A DNA stretch of 64,000 bases from positions 1 through 64,000 of the forward strand of contig JALOON010000076.1 in assembly GCA_025454405.1 (NCBI GenBank), in the 5' to 3' direction. The notes below the pieces were generated by a model. It worked only from the letters and a program-made list of their open reading frames with translations, was not told the origin of the DNA and ran no database searches. Made by a program: the position numbers and the translations under genes. This DNA comes from Oscillatoriaceae cyanobacterium Prado104. GTDB taxonomy: Bacteria; Cyanobacteriota; Cyanobacteriia; Cyanobacteriales; Microcoleaceae. Of the stretch, positions 1-8,741 are shown one piece after another; the stretch's first letter is position 1; each line of letters opens with the position of its first letter.

Positions 1-1192
1 AGCGGTATTAACCCTGCTATGGCGAGATGTAGCGGGAGTAACAGAGCTCACAAGAATGCTGGCAAGAGAAGGTTTTTTATGGTGCCGACCTACGACAGTC
101 AGTCAACAAGCTATGTCTCAAAGGTTTCTAAGTTTTCCCGCCACATTATTTGAGGGAGTCTTTAAAAACTTATTGCCAAGTTTAAGAACCGCTTGGCACC
201 AAAGAAACCAACGACCCCTACCAGAAAGCATTCAATTTGGCTTGAGGAAATTTTCGAGAATTTGGATAGTGGATAGTTCAACGCTCGAAGCATTATTTTG
301 CAAGCTCAAAAGCCTGGAAGATCTACCTAAAGGGCAATTGGCAGGAAAAATGGCAACAGTTATAGATTTAATGACCAGGCTCCCAGTTGATATTTGGTTT
401 CTAGAAAACCCCAGAGCTTCAGATGTGAATCTGGAAGAAAATATCCTGCAATTAGTTCCAGCAAACACCTTACTTTTACTAGATAGAGGATTTTATCATT
501 TTAGCTTTTGGCTCAAATTAATCGAGCGAGACATCCATTTAATTACTCGCTTAAAAAAATGAGCAGCAGTTCAAGTACAGCAAGTATTTACCAAAAGTTA
601 CGACCTGAGAGATAGTTTGGTACGTTTGGGTTCTGGAACAGCAAAAACTCCATTTATTACCTTGCGTCTGATTGAAGTTCGTTCGGGTAAAAGCTGGCAT
701 TCTTATTTGACAAGTGTACTTGACCCGACTGTGTTACCACCTTACGTCGTAGCAGATTTATATCGCAGGCGTTGGAGAATTGAAGAAGCCTTCAATACCG
801 TCAAAAGACTCTTGGGCTTAAGTTATTTGTGGACGGGTTCTCTCAACGGTATTCAACTGCAAATTTGGGGAACTTGGATATTTTATGCAATCTTGGTCGA
901 TTTAGGTGATGCCGTTGCCGACCAACTCTCTTTACCAATAGATTCGATTTCATTAGAGATGATTTACCGAGGTCTTTACCATTTTTACGTGGCCCGCCAA
1001 CAAGGTAAGGCAACCGATCCTAGAGAGTATTTTGCTGCGCCAGAAAATCAAGATTTAGGTGTTGTTAAACGACAACGAAAGCCAAATATTAAGTTAATTA
1101 TTGCACCCTTCCCCGATCGACAGCGTAACACCGACCAATTTTTCTTTAAAGTGGATACTGAAATCCCCTTGACAACTGCCATGCAGCCTTAA
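1..1192 (+). pseudogene. IS4-family transposase, interrupted by one in-frame stop
   Basis: DDE transposase of the IS4 family that would catalyse cut-and-paste movement of its own element. The frame is already open at the left edge (…LWRDVAGVTELTRM…), so the true start lies outside the window. Visible motifs are the first Asp in WIVDSSTLEA, the second in LLLDRGFYHF, and the family signature Y-x2-R-x3-E-x6-K in YRRRWRIEEAFNTVKR. A TGA at 560-562 splits the frame between KK and AAVQVQQ. The codons before and after it stay in the same frame, so a single base change (for example GGA to TGA) explains the break. The copy is therefore probably inactive and recently so, because the rest is well preserved. 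The element's left end is not in the window. Confidence 0.88.
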
Positions 1193-1195
1193 CTT

Positions 1196-1372
1196 GTTAC
1201 CAATGCTGCGGGAGTGGGGGGATTAGAATCAGACCCACTCGCTGTCTGCGAGCAAATTCTAGCAGTCCAAAAAACTTATCTGGAACAAAGTCCTTACGGT
1301 GAAATTAGTGCGGATTTTTTGCGCAGAATTCAGAGGGGGGTGCAAGTCGCGATCGGCATTTACGAACTTTAA
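1196..1372 (+). pseudogene. C-terminal remnant of a gene cut by the IS4 element
   Basis: Directly after the transposase stop an open frame of 58 codons runs to a TAA at 1370-1372. It reads VTNAAGVGGLESDPLAVCEQ and ends RRIQRGVQVAIGIYEL. The composition looks like real protein and the frame has no start codon of its own, so it is most simply the 3' end of a gene whose front part lies left of the IS and outside the window. I do not recognise the family. The scrap ends 61 bases before zds, so the interrupted gene was the upstream neighbour of zds. Confidence 0.55.
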
Positions 1373-1433
1373 TATTTATGATATTATAATTTTTTGTTAC
1401 AATTTGTAAAAATACTGAAAAAGGAATAGTCAA

Positions 1434-2867
1434 ATGCGGGTTGCGATCGCAGGTGCAGGATTGGCCGGGATGACGACAGCCGTCGATTTAGCTGATGCCG
1501 GCCACGAAGTAGAGATTTTTGAATCCCGCCCCTTTGTCGGCGGCAAAGTCGGCAGTTGGGTTGACACGGACAACAATCACGTGGAAATGGGCTTGCATGT
1601 CTTCTTCGGCTGCTATTATAACTTATTTGCGCTGATGAAAAAAGTTGGAGCATTCGACAATTTGCTCCTCAAAGAACACACCCATACTTTTATCAATCGA
1701 GGCGGCGAAACAGGTTGTTTGGATTTTCGCTTTCCCGTCGGCGCGCCGTTTCACGGTTTAAAGGCATTTTTCACTACATCCCAGCTATCGCTGCAAGACA
1801 AAATTCAAAATTCGATCGCCCTGGGAACTAGCCCGATCGTCCGGGGTTTGATAGACTTTGATGGGGCAATGAAAACCATCCGCGATTTGGATAAAATTAG
1901 TTTTGCTGACTGGTTCCGCAGCCACGGTGGCAACCAAAATTCGCTCAAAAGAATGTGGAATCCGATCGCCTACGCCCTGGGTTTTATCGACACTGAAAAT
2001 ATTTCTGCCCGATGCATGCTGACAATCTTTCAATTCTTTGCATCGAAAACCGAAGCATCAGTAATGAGGATGCTGGCAGGTTCTCCTAACGAATATTTGC
2101 ACAAACCAATTGTCGAATATTTGGAAAGCAAAGGCACCAAAATTCACACCCGGCGGCGAGTGCGAGAAATTCAGTATGAAGGCAGCGAAGAAATGCGAGT
2201 CACGGGCATAGCAGTAGCCAGCGGCGAAACCGAAGAAATTATTACCGCTGACGCCTATCTTTTTGCATTGGACGTGCCGGGAATTCAGAAAATATTGCCG
2301 CCAGCGTGGCGCAAATGGTCGGAATTTGACAAGATTTATAAATTAGATGCAGTTCCGGTCGCTACAGTACAATTGCGGTTTGACGGTTGGGTAACGGAAT
2401 TAGAAGATGAAGCCAAGCGCAAACAGTTGGAGCGCGCAGTCGGTATCGATAATTTGCTATATTCAGCAGATGCCGATTTTTCCTGTTTTGCAGATTTGGC
2501 GCTGGCAAGTCCTAAGGATTATTATAAAGAAGGACAAGGTTCGCTATTGCAATTGGTGTTGACACCGGGAGATCCGTTTATCAAACAAAGCAATGAAGAG
2601 ATCGCCCAGCACGTACTCAAGCAAGTTCGAGATTTATTCCCCTCAGCGCGGGAACTAAACATGACCTGGTACAGTGTAGTTAAGCTGGCTCAATCTTTGT
2701 ATCGCGAAGCACCGGGAATGGATGTTTACCGTCCCGCTCAAAAAACACCTGTTGCTAACTTCTTTTTGGCAGGAAGTTACACTCAGCAAGATTATATCGA
2801 CAGCATGGAAGGAGCAACAATTTCCGGCCGTCAAGCGGCGCAGGCAATTCTAGAAGCTTACAGCTAG
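1434..2867 (+). CDS. zds: 9,9'-di-cis-zeta-carotene desaturase
   Basis: FAD-dependent desaturase of the plant-type carotenoid pathway that converts zeta-carotene through neurosporene towards lycopene; it works at the thylakoid membrane. The 477 residues are the normal family length. The N-terminus has the dinucleotide-binding glycines G7-x-G9-x-x-G12 (AGAGLAG), followed by the family stretch [10 protein letters not shown] and [17 protein letters not shown], which separates Zds from the CrtI type. The C-terminal FAD-contact motif reads [20 protein letters not shown]. The start ATG at 1434 has an AAGGA box about eight bases upstream. The next gene on the same strand encodes an SRPBCC protein, a pairing seen in other cyanobacteria. 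Confidence 0.96.
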
Positions 2868-3085
2868 TTAACAGTTGACAGTTGACAGTTGACACGAGGG
2901 AAGAAGGAAGAGTTGATAGTTGATAACCGGAAAGCGTTGGCGTAGCCTGCCCTGCGGGCATAGCCTCCGCCGAGAGCGGAATCGTTGACAGTTGACAGTT
3001 GACAGTAGTCATTACCAATCCCCAATTCCCAATCCCCAATCCCCAATTCCCAATTCCCAATCTAAAATCTAAAATCTCAAATCCC
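2868..3085 (+). repeat. Heptanucleotide repeat cluster
   Basis: The gap between zds and the next gene is filled with short tandem units of seven bases: GTTGACA (at 2873-2893 and again at 2983-3004) and CCCAATT/CCCAATC (about 3014-3060). Between them lies a GC-rich palindromic stretch (2934-2982, GGCGTAGCC … GGGCATAGCC). Such arrays recur in this window and are typical non-coding filler of these cyanobacteria. No promoter could be picked out. The upstream extension of the following reading frame into this array is an artefact of the repeats. Confidence 0.8.
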
Positions 3086-3532
3086 ATGACTGATTGGTTA
3101 GAACACAGCGTGCAAGTAGAAGTGGCAATTCCCATCGAATTAGCCTGGGAACTTTGGTCGGATTTAGAACAAATGCCGCGCTGGATGAAGTGGATCGAAT
3201 CGGTTCACGTTCTCGAAGAAGATCCAGAATTATCCCGCTGGAAACTCGCAACGGGCGGTTTAGAATTTAGCTGGCTGTCTCGAATTCTTAAATTAGTGCC
3301 GAACCAGATAATTCAATGGGAATCGGTAGACGGTTTGCCCAATCGCGGTGCGGTAAGATTTTACGATCGCAAAGATAGCAGTATTGTCAAGTTGACTGTT
3401 GCTTACGGGATTCCCGGCTGGCTGGGTAAATTAATGGATAACCTATTTCTGGGGCGCGTGGTGGAATCGACAATTCAGGCCGATTTGGAAAGGTTTAAAG
3501 AGTATGCTTTAAAGGCTAAAGCTAATTCTTAA
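3086..3532 (+). CDS. SRPBCC (START/cyclase-dehydrase-like) family protein
   Basis: Small 148-residue protein of the SRPBCC hydrophobic-pocket fold (polyketide cyclase/dehydrase, COQ10-like). Seen: the N-terminal strand VQVEVAIPIELAWELWSDLEQMPRWM typical of the fold, a central WES/W-rich strand section, and a C-terminal helix (TIQADLERFKEYAL). Start: the ATG at 3086 is chosen because the frame upstream of it is made only of heptanucleotide repeats. The gene follows zds on the same strand, and zds-SRPBCC adjacency occurs in other cyanobacteria, so binding or delivery of a lipophilic molecule such as a carotenoid or quinone is a fair inference. No substrate is shown by the sequence. Confidence 0.82.
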   Translation: MTDWLEHSVQVEVAIPIELAWELWSDLEQMPRWMKWIESVHVLEEDPELSRWKLATGGLEFSWLSRILKLVPNQIIQWESVDGLPNRGAVRFYDRKDSSIVKLTVAYGIPGWLGKLMDNLFLGRVVESTIQADLERFKEYALKAKANS

Positions 3533-3779
3533 AGTTTGAGGACTCAAGTCCTGACTGCGAACAGGCTTGTAGTGAGGACTTCAGTCCTTAAATTTTTCAT
3601 TGTATAGCAACTTTGCCGGACGGTGCTGCAGGTTCTTAATCACTGAAAATATTACTGTGACAGCATTTCCCTTCTTCCTTCTTCCTTCTTCCTTCTTCCT
3701 TCGGCTGCAAGGCGCAAGTCGATCGCCCTTGCAGCTCACTATCATAGGAATATGCTGCTGATTCCTTCTCGGTTCAGTT
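3533..3779. repeat. Repeat-filled intergenic region
   Basis: Contains a short palindromic repeat of the GAGGACTTCAGTCCT type (3538-3553 and, as GTAGTGAGGACTTCAGTCC, 3571-3589) and a heptanucleotide CTTCTTC array at about 3669-3702. Members of the same GTAGTG…GGACTT family occur at 6212-6261, 12120-12142 and 14375-14393. No gene seen. Confidence 0.7.
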
Positions 3780-5777
3780 ATGAGTTACTGCTTAAATCCT
3801 ACCTGTCCGAACCCCCAAAATGCCGATCGTACCCAATATTGTCTCAGTTGCGGCTCCAAACTGCTGCTGAGAGAACGTTACCGCGCCATCAAACCCCTCG
3901 GGCGCGGCGGTTTCGGCCGCACTTTTTTAGCTATAGACGAGGACAAGCCCTCAAAACCGCGCTGTGCCATCAAACAGTTTTTCCCCCAAACCCAAGGTAC
4001 TAGCAGCGCCGAAAAAGCAGCGGAATTATTCAATCGGGAAGCCGAAAGGCTGGATGAATTGGGGAAACACCCGCAAATTCCCGAATTGCTGGCGCACTTC
4101 CAGCAGGAACGCTATCAGTATTTAGTCCAAGAATTTATAGAAGGCGAAAATTTACAGCAAGAATTGGTGCGGCAAGGGCCGTTCAGCGAAAGTCAGATCC
4201 TGCGCTTGTTAAACGATTTATTGCCAGTATTGCAGTTCGTGCACGATCGCAACGTCATTCACCGAGATATTAAACCTCCCAATATCATCCGCCGCCGCAG
4301 TTCTCCCCCGGCAAATTCTTATTTTTTCTCCACATTTACCGGGGAATTAGTTTTAGTTGATTTCGGCGCTGCGAAAGTTGTGGAGGGTAGTTTTCAAACA
4401 GGTACAGTTATCGGTTCTCCCGAATTCGTCGCACCGGAACAAATCAGAGGTCAAGCAGTTTATGCCAGCGATTTGTACAGTTTGGGAGTAACTTGCATTT
4501 ATTTGCTGACTCAAATATCTCCTTTCGATTTGTTCGATATCAATCAAGATGCTTGGGTGTGGCGGGATTTTTTGAAAGTGCCAATCGATCCGAAATTAGG
4601 TCGCATTCTCGATAAATCGATCGAATCCAATCTGGGCCGCCGTTACAAATCAGTCTCTGAGATGCTTCGGGATTTGCAGCCGCAGCAGTCGGTGTCAATT
4701 CCAGCAGTCGGGCCAATTCCAGCATTTGGGGCGATTCCAGCAGCCGGGGCAAACAAGGCGACACCGCCCCAACGAACCCAGAATGCAATGCCGCCAACGG
4801 TTGCAGGTACGATCCAGCCCGTACCTGCTGCGCAGCGGGTCGTGCCGGCACGCGCGCCTACTTGGAAGTGCGCGGCCACTCTGGTAGGGCATTCTCAAGC
4901 TGTTACGTCAGTAGCTTTCAGTCCCGACGGCGCTACTTTGGCTAGCGGGAGTGAGGACAAAACTATTGAAATGTGGAAGTTGGACGCGCAGAAGCGGTGG
5001 TACACTCTCACCGGTCATTCCGATTGGGTGACTTGTGTTGCTTTCAGTCCCGACGGCGCTACTTTGGCTAGCGGAGGCCGGGACAAAATGATTCATATTT
5101 GGGATTTGAAAAAAGGTAAGTGGTGGTTTGGTTTGACCGGTCATACTGACAGGGTGCACACTGTGGCCTTCAGTCCCGACGGTCAAGTTTTGGCTAGCGG
5201 GAGTCGGGACAAAACCGTGCAGTTGTGGAATTTGAATAAAGGAAAGCGGATGTCAGCTTTGACCGATCACGCCGGCGGGGTGGAAGCGGTGGCTTTTAGT
5301 CCTGGAGGGGAATTTTTGGCTAGCGGGAGTCGCGATAAAACCGTACAGTTGTGGGATTGGCAGGCTGGGAAGCCGATTTGTACTCTGGCGGAGCACGGGG
5401 ATTGGGTGCGGGCGATCGAATTTTCTGCCTCCCCCCCTTCTCAAGGGGGGGCTGGGGGGGGATCGATTTTAGCTAGCGGCAGTCGCGACGGTACGGCGAA
5501 GCTGTGGCGGGCGGACGGTGAGGGTCGAGGCACGCTGCTGCGGAGTATGAGAGATAATTCTGGAGATGTTTTGTGTTTGGCCTTCAGTCCTGACGGTCGG
5601 ATTTTGGCAACAGGGAGTCGGGACGGTACGATTTATTTGTGGGATGCTGGCACGGGCGATTTATTGGAACTTTTGGCGGGACACGAGGGAGAGGTGTTGT
5701 CGGTGGCGTTTAGTGCAGATGGGGCGAGTTTGGCTAGCGGTGCGGGCGATCGAACTGTGAAAATTTGGCGGGTTTAA
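3780..5777 (+). CDS. Ser/Thr protein kinase with N-terminal zinc ribbon and C-terminal WD40 propeller
   Basis: Hanks-type kinase of 665 residues in the common cyanobacterial layout. N-terminus: four-cysteine zinc ribbon C4-x4-C9…C21-x2-C24. Kinase domain about residues 33-300: glycine loop GRGGFGRTFLA, catalytic loop HRDIKPPN near 160, and DFGAAK near 194, all key residues present. A proline/alanine-rich linker (about 305-365) contains a repeated PAxGxIPA motif. C-terminus: seven WD40 blades, each with the GH…SPDG…LASGS…W pattern, enough for a closed propeller. No membrane segment, so it should be cytoplasmic, with the propeller binding a protein partner. Blade 5 carries an insertion encoded by a C/G-rich genomic repeat (5427-5461). 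Start: ATG at 3780 begins the zinc ribbon. Confidence 0.93.
   Translation: MSYCLNPTCPNPQNADRTQYCLSCGSKLLLRERYRAIKPLGRGGFGRTFLAIDEDKPSKPRCAIKQFFPQTQGTSSAEKAAELFNREAERLDELGKHPQIPELLAHFQQERYQYLVQEFIEGENLQQELVRQGPFSESQILRLLNDLLPVLQFVHDRNVIHRDIKPPNIIRRRSSPPANSYFFSTFTGELVLVDFGAAKVVEGSFQTGTVIGSPEFVAPEQIRGQAVYASDLYSLGVTCIYLLTQISPFDLFDINQDAWVWRDFLKVPIDPKLGRILDKSIESNLGRRYKSVSEMLRDLQPQQSVSIPAVGPIPAFGAIPAAGANKATPPQRTQNAMPPTVAGTIQPVPAAQRVVPARAPTWKCAATLVGHSQAVTSVAFSPDGATLASGSEDKTIEMWKLDAQKRWYTLTGHSDWVTCVAFSPDGATLASGGRDKMIHIWDLKKGKWWFGLTGHTDRVHTVAFSPDGQVLASGSRDKTVQLWNLNKGKRMSALTDHAGGVEAVAFSPGGEFLASGSRDKTVQLWDWQAGKPICTLAEHGDWVRAIEFSASPPSQGGAGGGSILASGSRDGTAKLWRADGEGRGTLLRSMRDNSGDVLCLAFSPDGRILATGSRDGTIYLWDAGTGDLLELLAGHEGEVLSVAFSADGASLASGAGDRTVKIWRV
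5427..5461 (+). repeat. C7/G7 palindromic repeat lying inside the kinase gene
   Basis: A C-run, TTCTCAA, then a G-run and GCTGGGGGGG. The same kind of element occurs between genes at 6107-6142 and 42383-42405 and inside the amidohydrolase gene at 10038-10110. Here it stays in frame and adds about a dozen residues (SASPPSQGGAGGGS) in WD40 blade 5. Confidence 0.75.
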
Positions 5778-5838
5778 CCTTAGAGGCAGCGCGTGCTGTC
5801 AATTCTAGGAGTTCCGACCCAAAAATATATTTTTTTGC

Positions 5839-5867
5839 TTGACATTCGATCGAAGTTTGTGTTAGAT
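5839..5867 (+). promoter_or_regulatory. Sigma70-type promoter of tRNA-Val
   Basis: TTGACA at 5839-5844 and TTAGAT at 5862-5867 with exactly 17 bases between them. The predicted start point is a few bases before the tRNA at 5881. Confidence 0.65.
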
Positions 5868-5880
5868 TGAGTAACAGTGC

Positions 5881-5954
<74 letters not shown>

Positions 5955-6106
5955 TCTTCTCAAACCCCATAATTTCGGTTTTAAAAAGCTTTTTGCAGAG
6001 TCCCAGTACAAAAGGCTCGAAATTGCCTGTACCTATAGCGTACCAGAATCGAGAGGCGATCGCGTTCAACCAACTATTACAGCAGATTGCAGGTTTATGA
6101 AGTACA

Positions 6107-6142
6107 CTCCCTCCCTTAATAAGGGGGGGTTGGGGGGGTCAA
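6107..6142. repeat. C/G-run palindromic repeat (intergenic copy)
   Basis: CTCCCTCCCTTAATAAGGG followed by a long G-run with a TT in it. Same family as the copies inside coding sequence at 5427 and 10038. The rest of the 400-base gap 5955-6354 holds only this and the hairpin at 6212-6261. Confidence 0.7.
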
Positions 6143-6211
6143 AAATGTACCGAATTCGCGCGCAATCTGCTGTATATCATGTCAGGTCGATTACTATAAC
6201 AAAAACCGTTT

Positions 6212-6261
6212 GTAGTGCGGACTTTAGTCCGCAATAAGGAGCGGACTAAAGTCCGCACTAC
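6212..6261. repeat. Perfect 21-bp inverted repeat
   Basis: Arm GTAGTGCGGACTTTAGTCCGC at 6212-6232, loop of eight bases, and its exact complement at 6241-6261. Each arm itself contains the self-complementary GCGGACT…AGTCCGC core. It lacks a T-tract, so it is not a standard intrinsic terminator. Related shorter copies lie at 3571, 12120 and 14375, which points to a dispersed palindromic repeat family. Confidence 0.85.
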
Positions 6262-6354
6262 GAACTTTAAAATAGGTGGCTGAAGTTTAGCTAACTGCTA
6301 GTAGCCTAATGCACTATAACTTTAAAGTACCGATTGAATTACCTCAAATTTCCC

Positions 6355-7539
6355 TCAATTACCTGAATATTGCCTCGGGTTCGCTATTTTCAAAGCTTCA
6401 ACCAACTGCTGGATTTGTGCGGGTTCGTGAGTTGCCATCAGCGAGATCCGAATGCGACTGATACTAACAGTCGGAGGCCGCACGGCTGCTGCAAAAATAC
6501 CCATTTGTTTGAGTTGGCTGCCAACTGTTAATGCTGTCGCTGCATCCTTGAGGGGCAAACAGAAAATAGGAGAGATAGAATCGGTAATCGGTAATTGATA
6601 CTTGTGAATCGCGCAATCTTTGAAAGTGTGGATATTTTGCTGCAATCGAACTCGGCGAGTAGGTTCTTGCTTCACAATTTTGACAGCTTCTAAAGCAGCG
6701 GCTGTATCGGCAGGCGTCAATCCTGTAGTATAAATCCAAGTGGCGGCTCGATTGCGGAGAAAATCAATTAAAGCAGCATCGCCCGCAACGTAGCCGCCCA
6801 AACTGCCTAAAGCTTTGCTGAGGGTGCCAACTTGAATTAGGGGTTCTCCCGTACACCCGAAATGTTCGGCGCAACCGCCACCGCTAGCACCGAAAACTCC
6901 CGTAGCGTGAGCTTCATCTATTAATAGCATGCAGCTATATTGGCGCGCTAATGCTAACAGTTCGGGCAGCGGGCACAAGTCGCCGTCCATGCTGAAAACG
7001 CTATCAGTAATTATTAAACACTTGCGGTAGCGATCGCGGTTTTTCTCTAACTTCGCTGTTAAATCTGCGAGATTGCAGTGGCCGTACTCTATGACCGCTG
7101 CACCGCTGAGGATGGCTCCATTTTTGAGGCTCGAATGGTTGTACTTGTCCGATAATATCAGGTCGCGCGCGCCGGCGACAGAGCCGATCGCTCCTAAGTT
7201 TGCTAAATATCCCGAACTAAATACTAAAGCATCTGCGGTTTGTTTTAAATTAGCAATCGCTTGTTCTAGCTGCCGGTGCAACTCTCGGTGTCCGGTTAGC
7301 AACCTCGAACCCGTCGCACCCGTACCAAATTCTTTTGTTGCAGAAATAGCGGCTTGAATTAACCTGTCATCGCCCGCGAGTCCCAGATAATCGTTGCTGG
7401 CAAAATTGATTAGCTGGCTGCCTGCTAATTGTACCGCAGGGCCCGGACAGTTGTCGATCGCAACGGGCGATCGATACCAATCTGCGCGGTGAATAGCAGC
7501 TAGAGATTTCTCTATCCAAGCGTAAGGGTCAGCATTCAT
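6355..7539 (-). CDS. bioF: 8-amino-7-oxononanoate synthase (biotin synthesis)
   Basis: PLP-dependent alpha-oxoamine synthase that condenses pimeloyl-(ACP/CoA) with alanine to give KAPA, the first ring-forming step of biotin synthesis. 394 residues, usual family length. Seen: [11 protein letters not shown] near the N-terminus, [27 protein letters not shown] for the PLP ring Asp region, and the PLP lysine in [13 protein letters not shown]. It stands alone on the minus strand; no other bio gene is in the window. Related enzymes (Kbl, HemA) share the fold, but the length and the SRLLTG segment fit BioF. Confidence 0.93.
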   Translation of the reverse strand: MNADPYAWIEKSLAAIHRADWYRSPVAIDNCPGPAVQLAGSQLINFASNDYLGLAGDDRLIQAAISATKEFGTGATGSRLLTGHRELHRQLEQAIANLKQTADALVFSSGYLANLGAIGSVAGARDLILSDKYNHSSLKNGAILSGAAVIEYGHCNLADLTAKLEKNRDRYRKCLIITDSVFSMDGDLCPLPELLALARQYSCMLLIDEAHATGVFGASGGGCAEHFGCTGEPLIQVGTLSKALGSLGGYVAGDAALIDFLRNRAATWIYTTGLTPADTAAALEAVKIVKQEPTRRVRLQQNIHTFKDCAIHKYQLPITDSISPIFCLPLKDAATALTVGSQLKQMGIFAAAVRPPTVSISRIRISLMATHEPAQIQQLVEALKIANPRQYSGN

Positions 7540-7624
7540 GGTGGAAAGCGATCGAGTAATACGTTATATTATGTTTTGATAAGTTCCCCTGCATCTGCCA
7601 AACATACATACATTTTGCAAACCT

Positions 7625-8560
7625 ATGTCAGACTCTAAAAAATATAGATTAGTCACCCGCAGCGATTTTGACGGTCTGGTCTGTGCCGTACTCTTGAAAG
7701 AACTAGACCTGATCGAAGAGATTAAGTTCGTTCATCCGAAAGATATGCAGGATGGAAAAATTGAAATAACAAATAACGATATTACCACAAACTTGCCTTA
7801 TGTTGATGGTGTTTATTTAGCTTTCGACCACCATTTCAGCGAAACTCTCCGGCATGAAAAAATCAAAAACAACCACATCATCGACCCCCATGCAGATTCG
7901 GCAGCTAGGGTGTTGTACAGGTATTACGGCGGCAAGCAAAAGTTTCCGCAAATTTCCGAAGCGATGATGGCTGCGGTCGATAAAGCTGACTCGGCTAAAT
8001 TTGCCAAAGAAGAGGTGTTGCATCCCGAAGCTTGGGTGCTGTTAAACTTCATCATGGATGCGAGAACTGGGTTGGGCAGGTTTAAGGACTTTACGGTTTC
8101 CAATTACCAGCTAATGATGGAGTTAATTGATTACTGTAAAAATCATTCGATCGATGAAATCTTGCAGCTTGATGATGTTAAAGAAAGAGTGGATCTTTAC
8201 TTCGAGCAAGAAGAGAAGTTTAAAGAGCAGATCGATCGCTGCAGCAAAGTTTACGGCAATTTAGTTGTTTTGGATTTGCGCGAGGAAGAAACAATTTATG
8301 CGGGTAATAGATTTGCTATTTATGCTTTGTTTCCCGATTGCAATATCTCGATTCACGCTCTTTGGGGGCTGAAGAAGCAAAATACTGTGTTTGCGGTGGG
8401 CAAGTCAATTTTCAACAAAACTTCTAAGACTAATATCGGTGAGTTGATGTTGCAATACGGCGGTGGCGGACACCGGAATGCGGGAACTTGTCAGATTGAA
8501 AATGACAAAGCTGATGGAGTTTTGCAAGAGTTGATCGCGCAAATTAATGCTGACGGTTAA
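7625..8560 (+). CDS. DHH-family phosphoesterase
   Basis: 311-residue DHH/DHHA1 phosphohydrolase. Seen: RSDFDGLVCA with D14 and D16 (motif I), FDHH near residue 68 (motif III, the family name), and the C-terminal DHHA1 signature GGGGHRNAGTCQ near residue 280. Such proteins cleave phosphoester or phosphoanhydride bonds in nano-RNA, cyclic dinucleotides, pAp or polyphosphate with Mn2+. The sequence does not say which; the short cyanobacterial form is usually annotated exopolyphosphatase-related. It diverges from bioF, 85 bases apart, so the promoters are likely back to back. Confidence 0.88.
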   Translation: MSDSKKYRLVTRSDFDGLVCAVLLKELDLIEEIKFVHPKDMQDGKIEITNNDITTNLPYVDGVYLAFDHHFSETLRHEKIKNNHIIDPHADSAARVLYRYYGGKQKFPQISEAMMAAVDKADSAKFAKEEVLHPEAWVLLNFIMDARTGLGRFKDFTVSNYQLMMELIDYCKNHSIDEILQLDDVKERVDLYFEQEEKFKEQIDRCSKVYGNLVVLDLREEETIYAGNRFAIYALFPDCNISIHALWGLKKQNTVFAVGKSIFNKTSKTNIGELMLQYGGGGHRNAGTCQIENDKADGVLQELIAQINADG

Positions 8561-8741
8561 TCCCAGATTGGGGGTGAAAAACTTTCTTTCACGTAACAAA
8601 GTGTGTTGGGCGGTAAGCTGCCGCCAACTTTGTATTCGCAATCGGTATTCGCCATCGCCGCTATCATTTTCATTCATCACCTATGGGGATCTTTCAAAAA
8701 AAGGGATCTAAGTCCTATCCAGCTCGAGTTTAGCGCTGGTT

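Noticed and set aside
2755-3135. Minus-strand ORFs over the zds-SRPBCC gap
   Set aside because: They encode the translated heptanucleotide repeats ([13 protein letters not shown]) and overlap two real genes.
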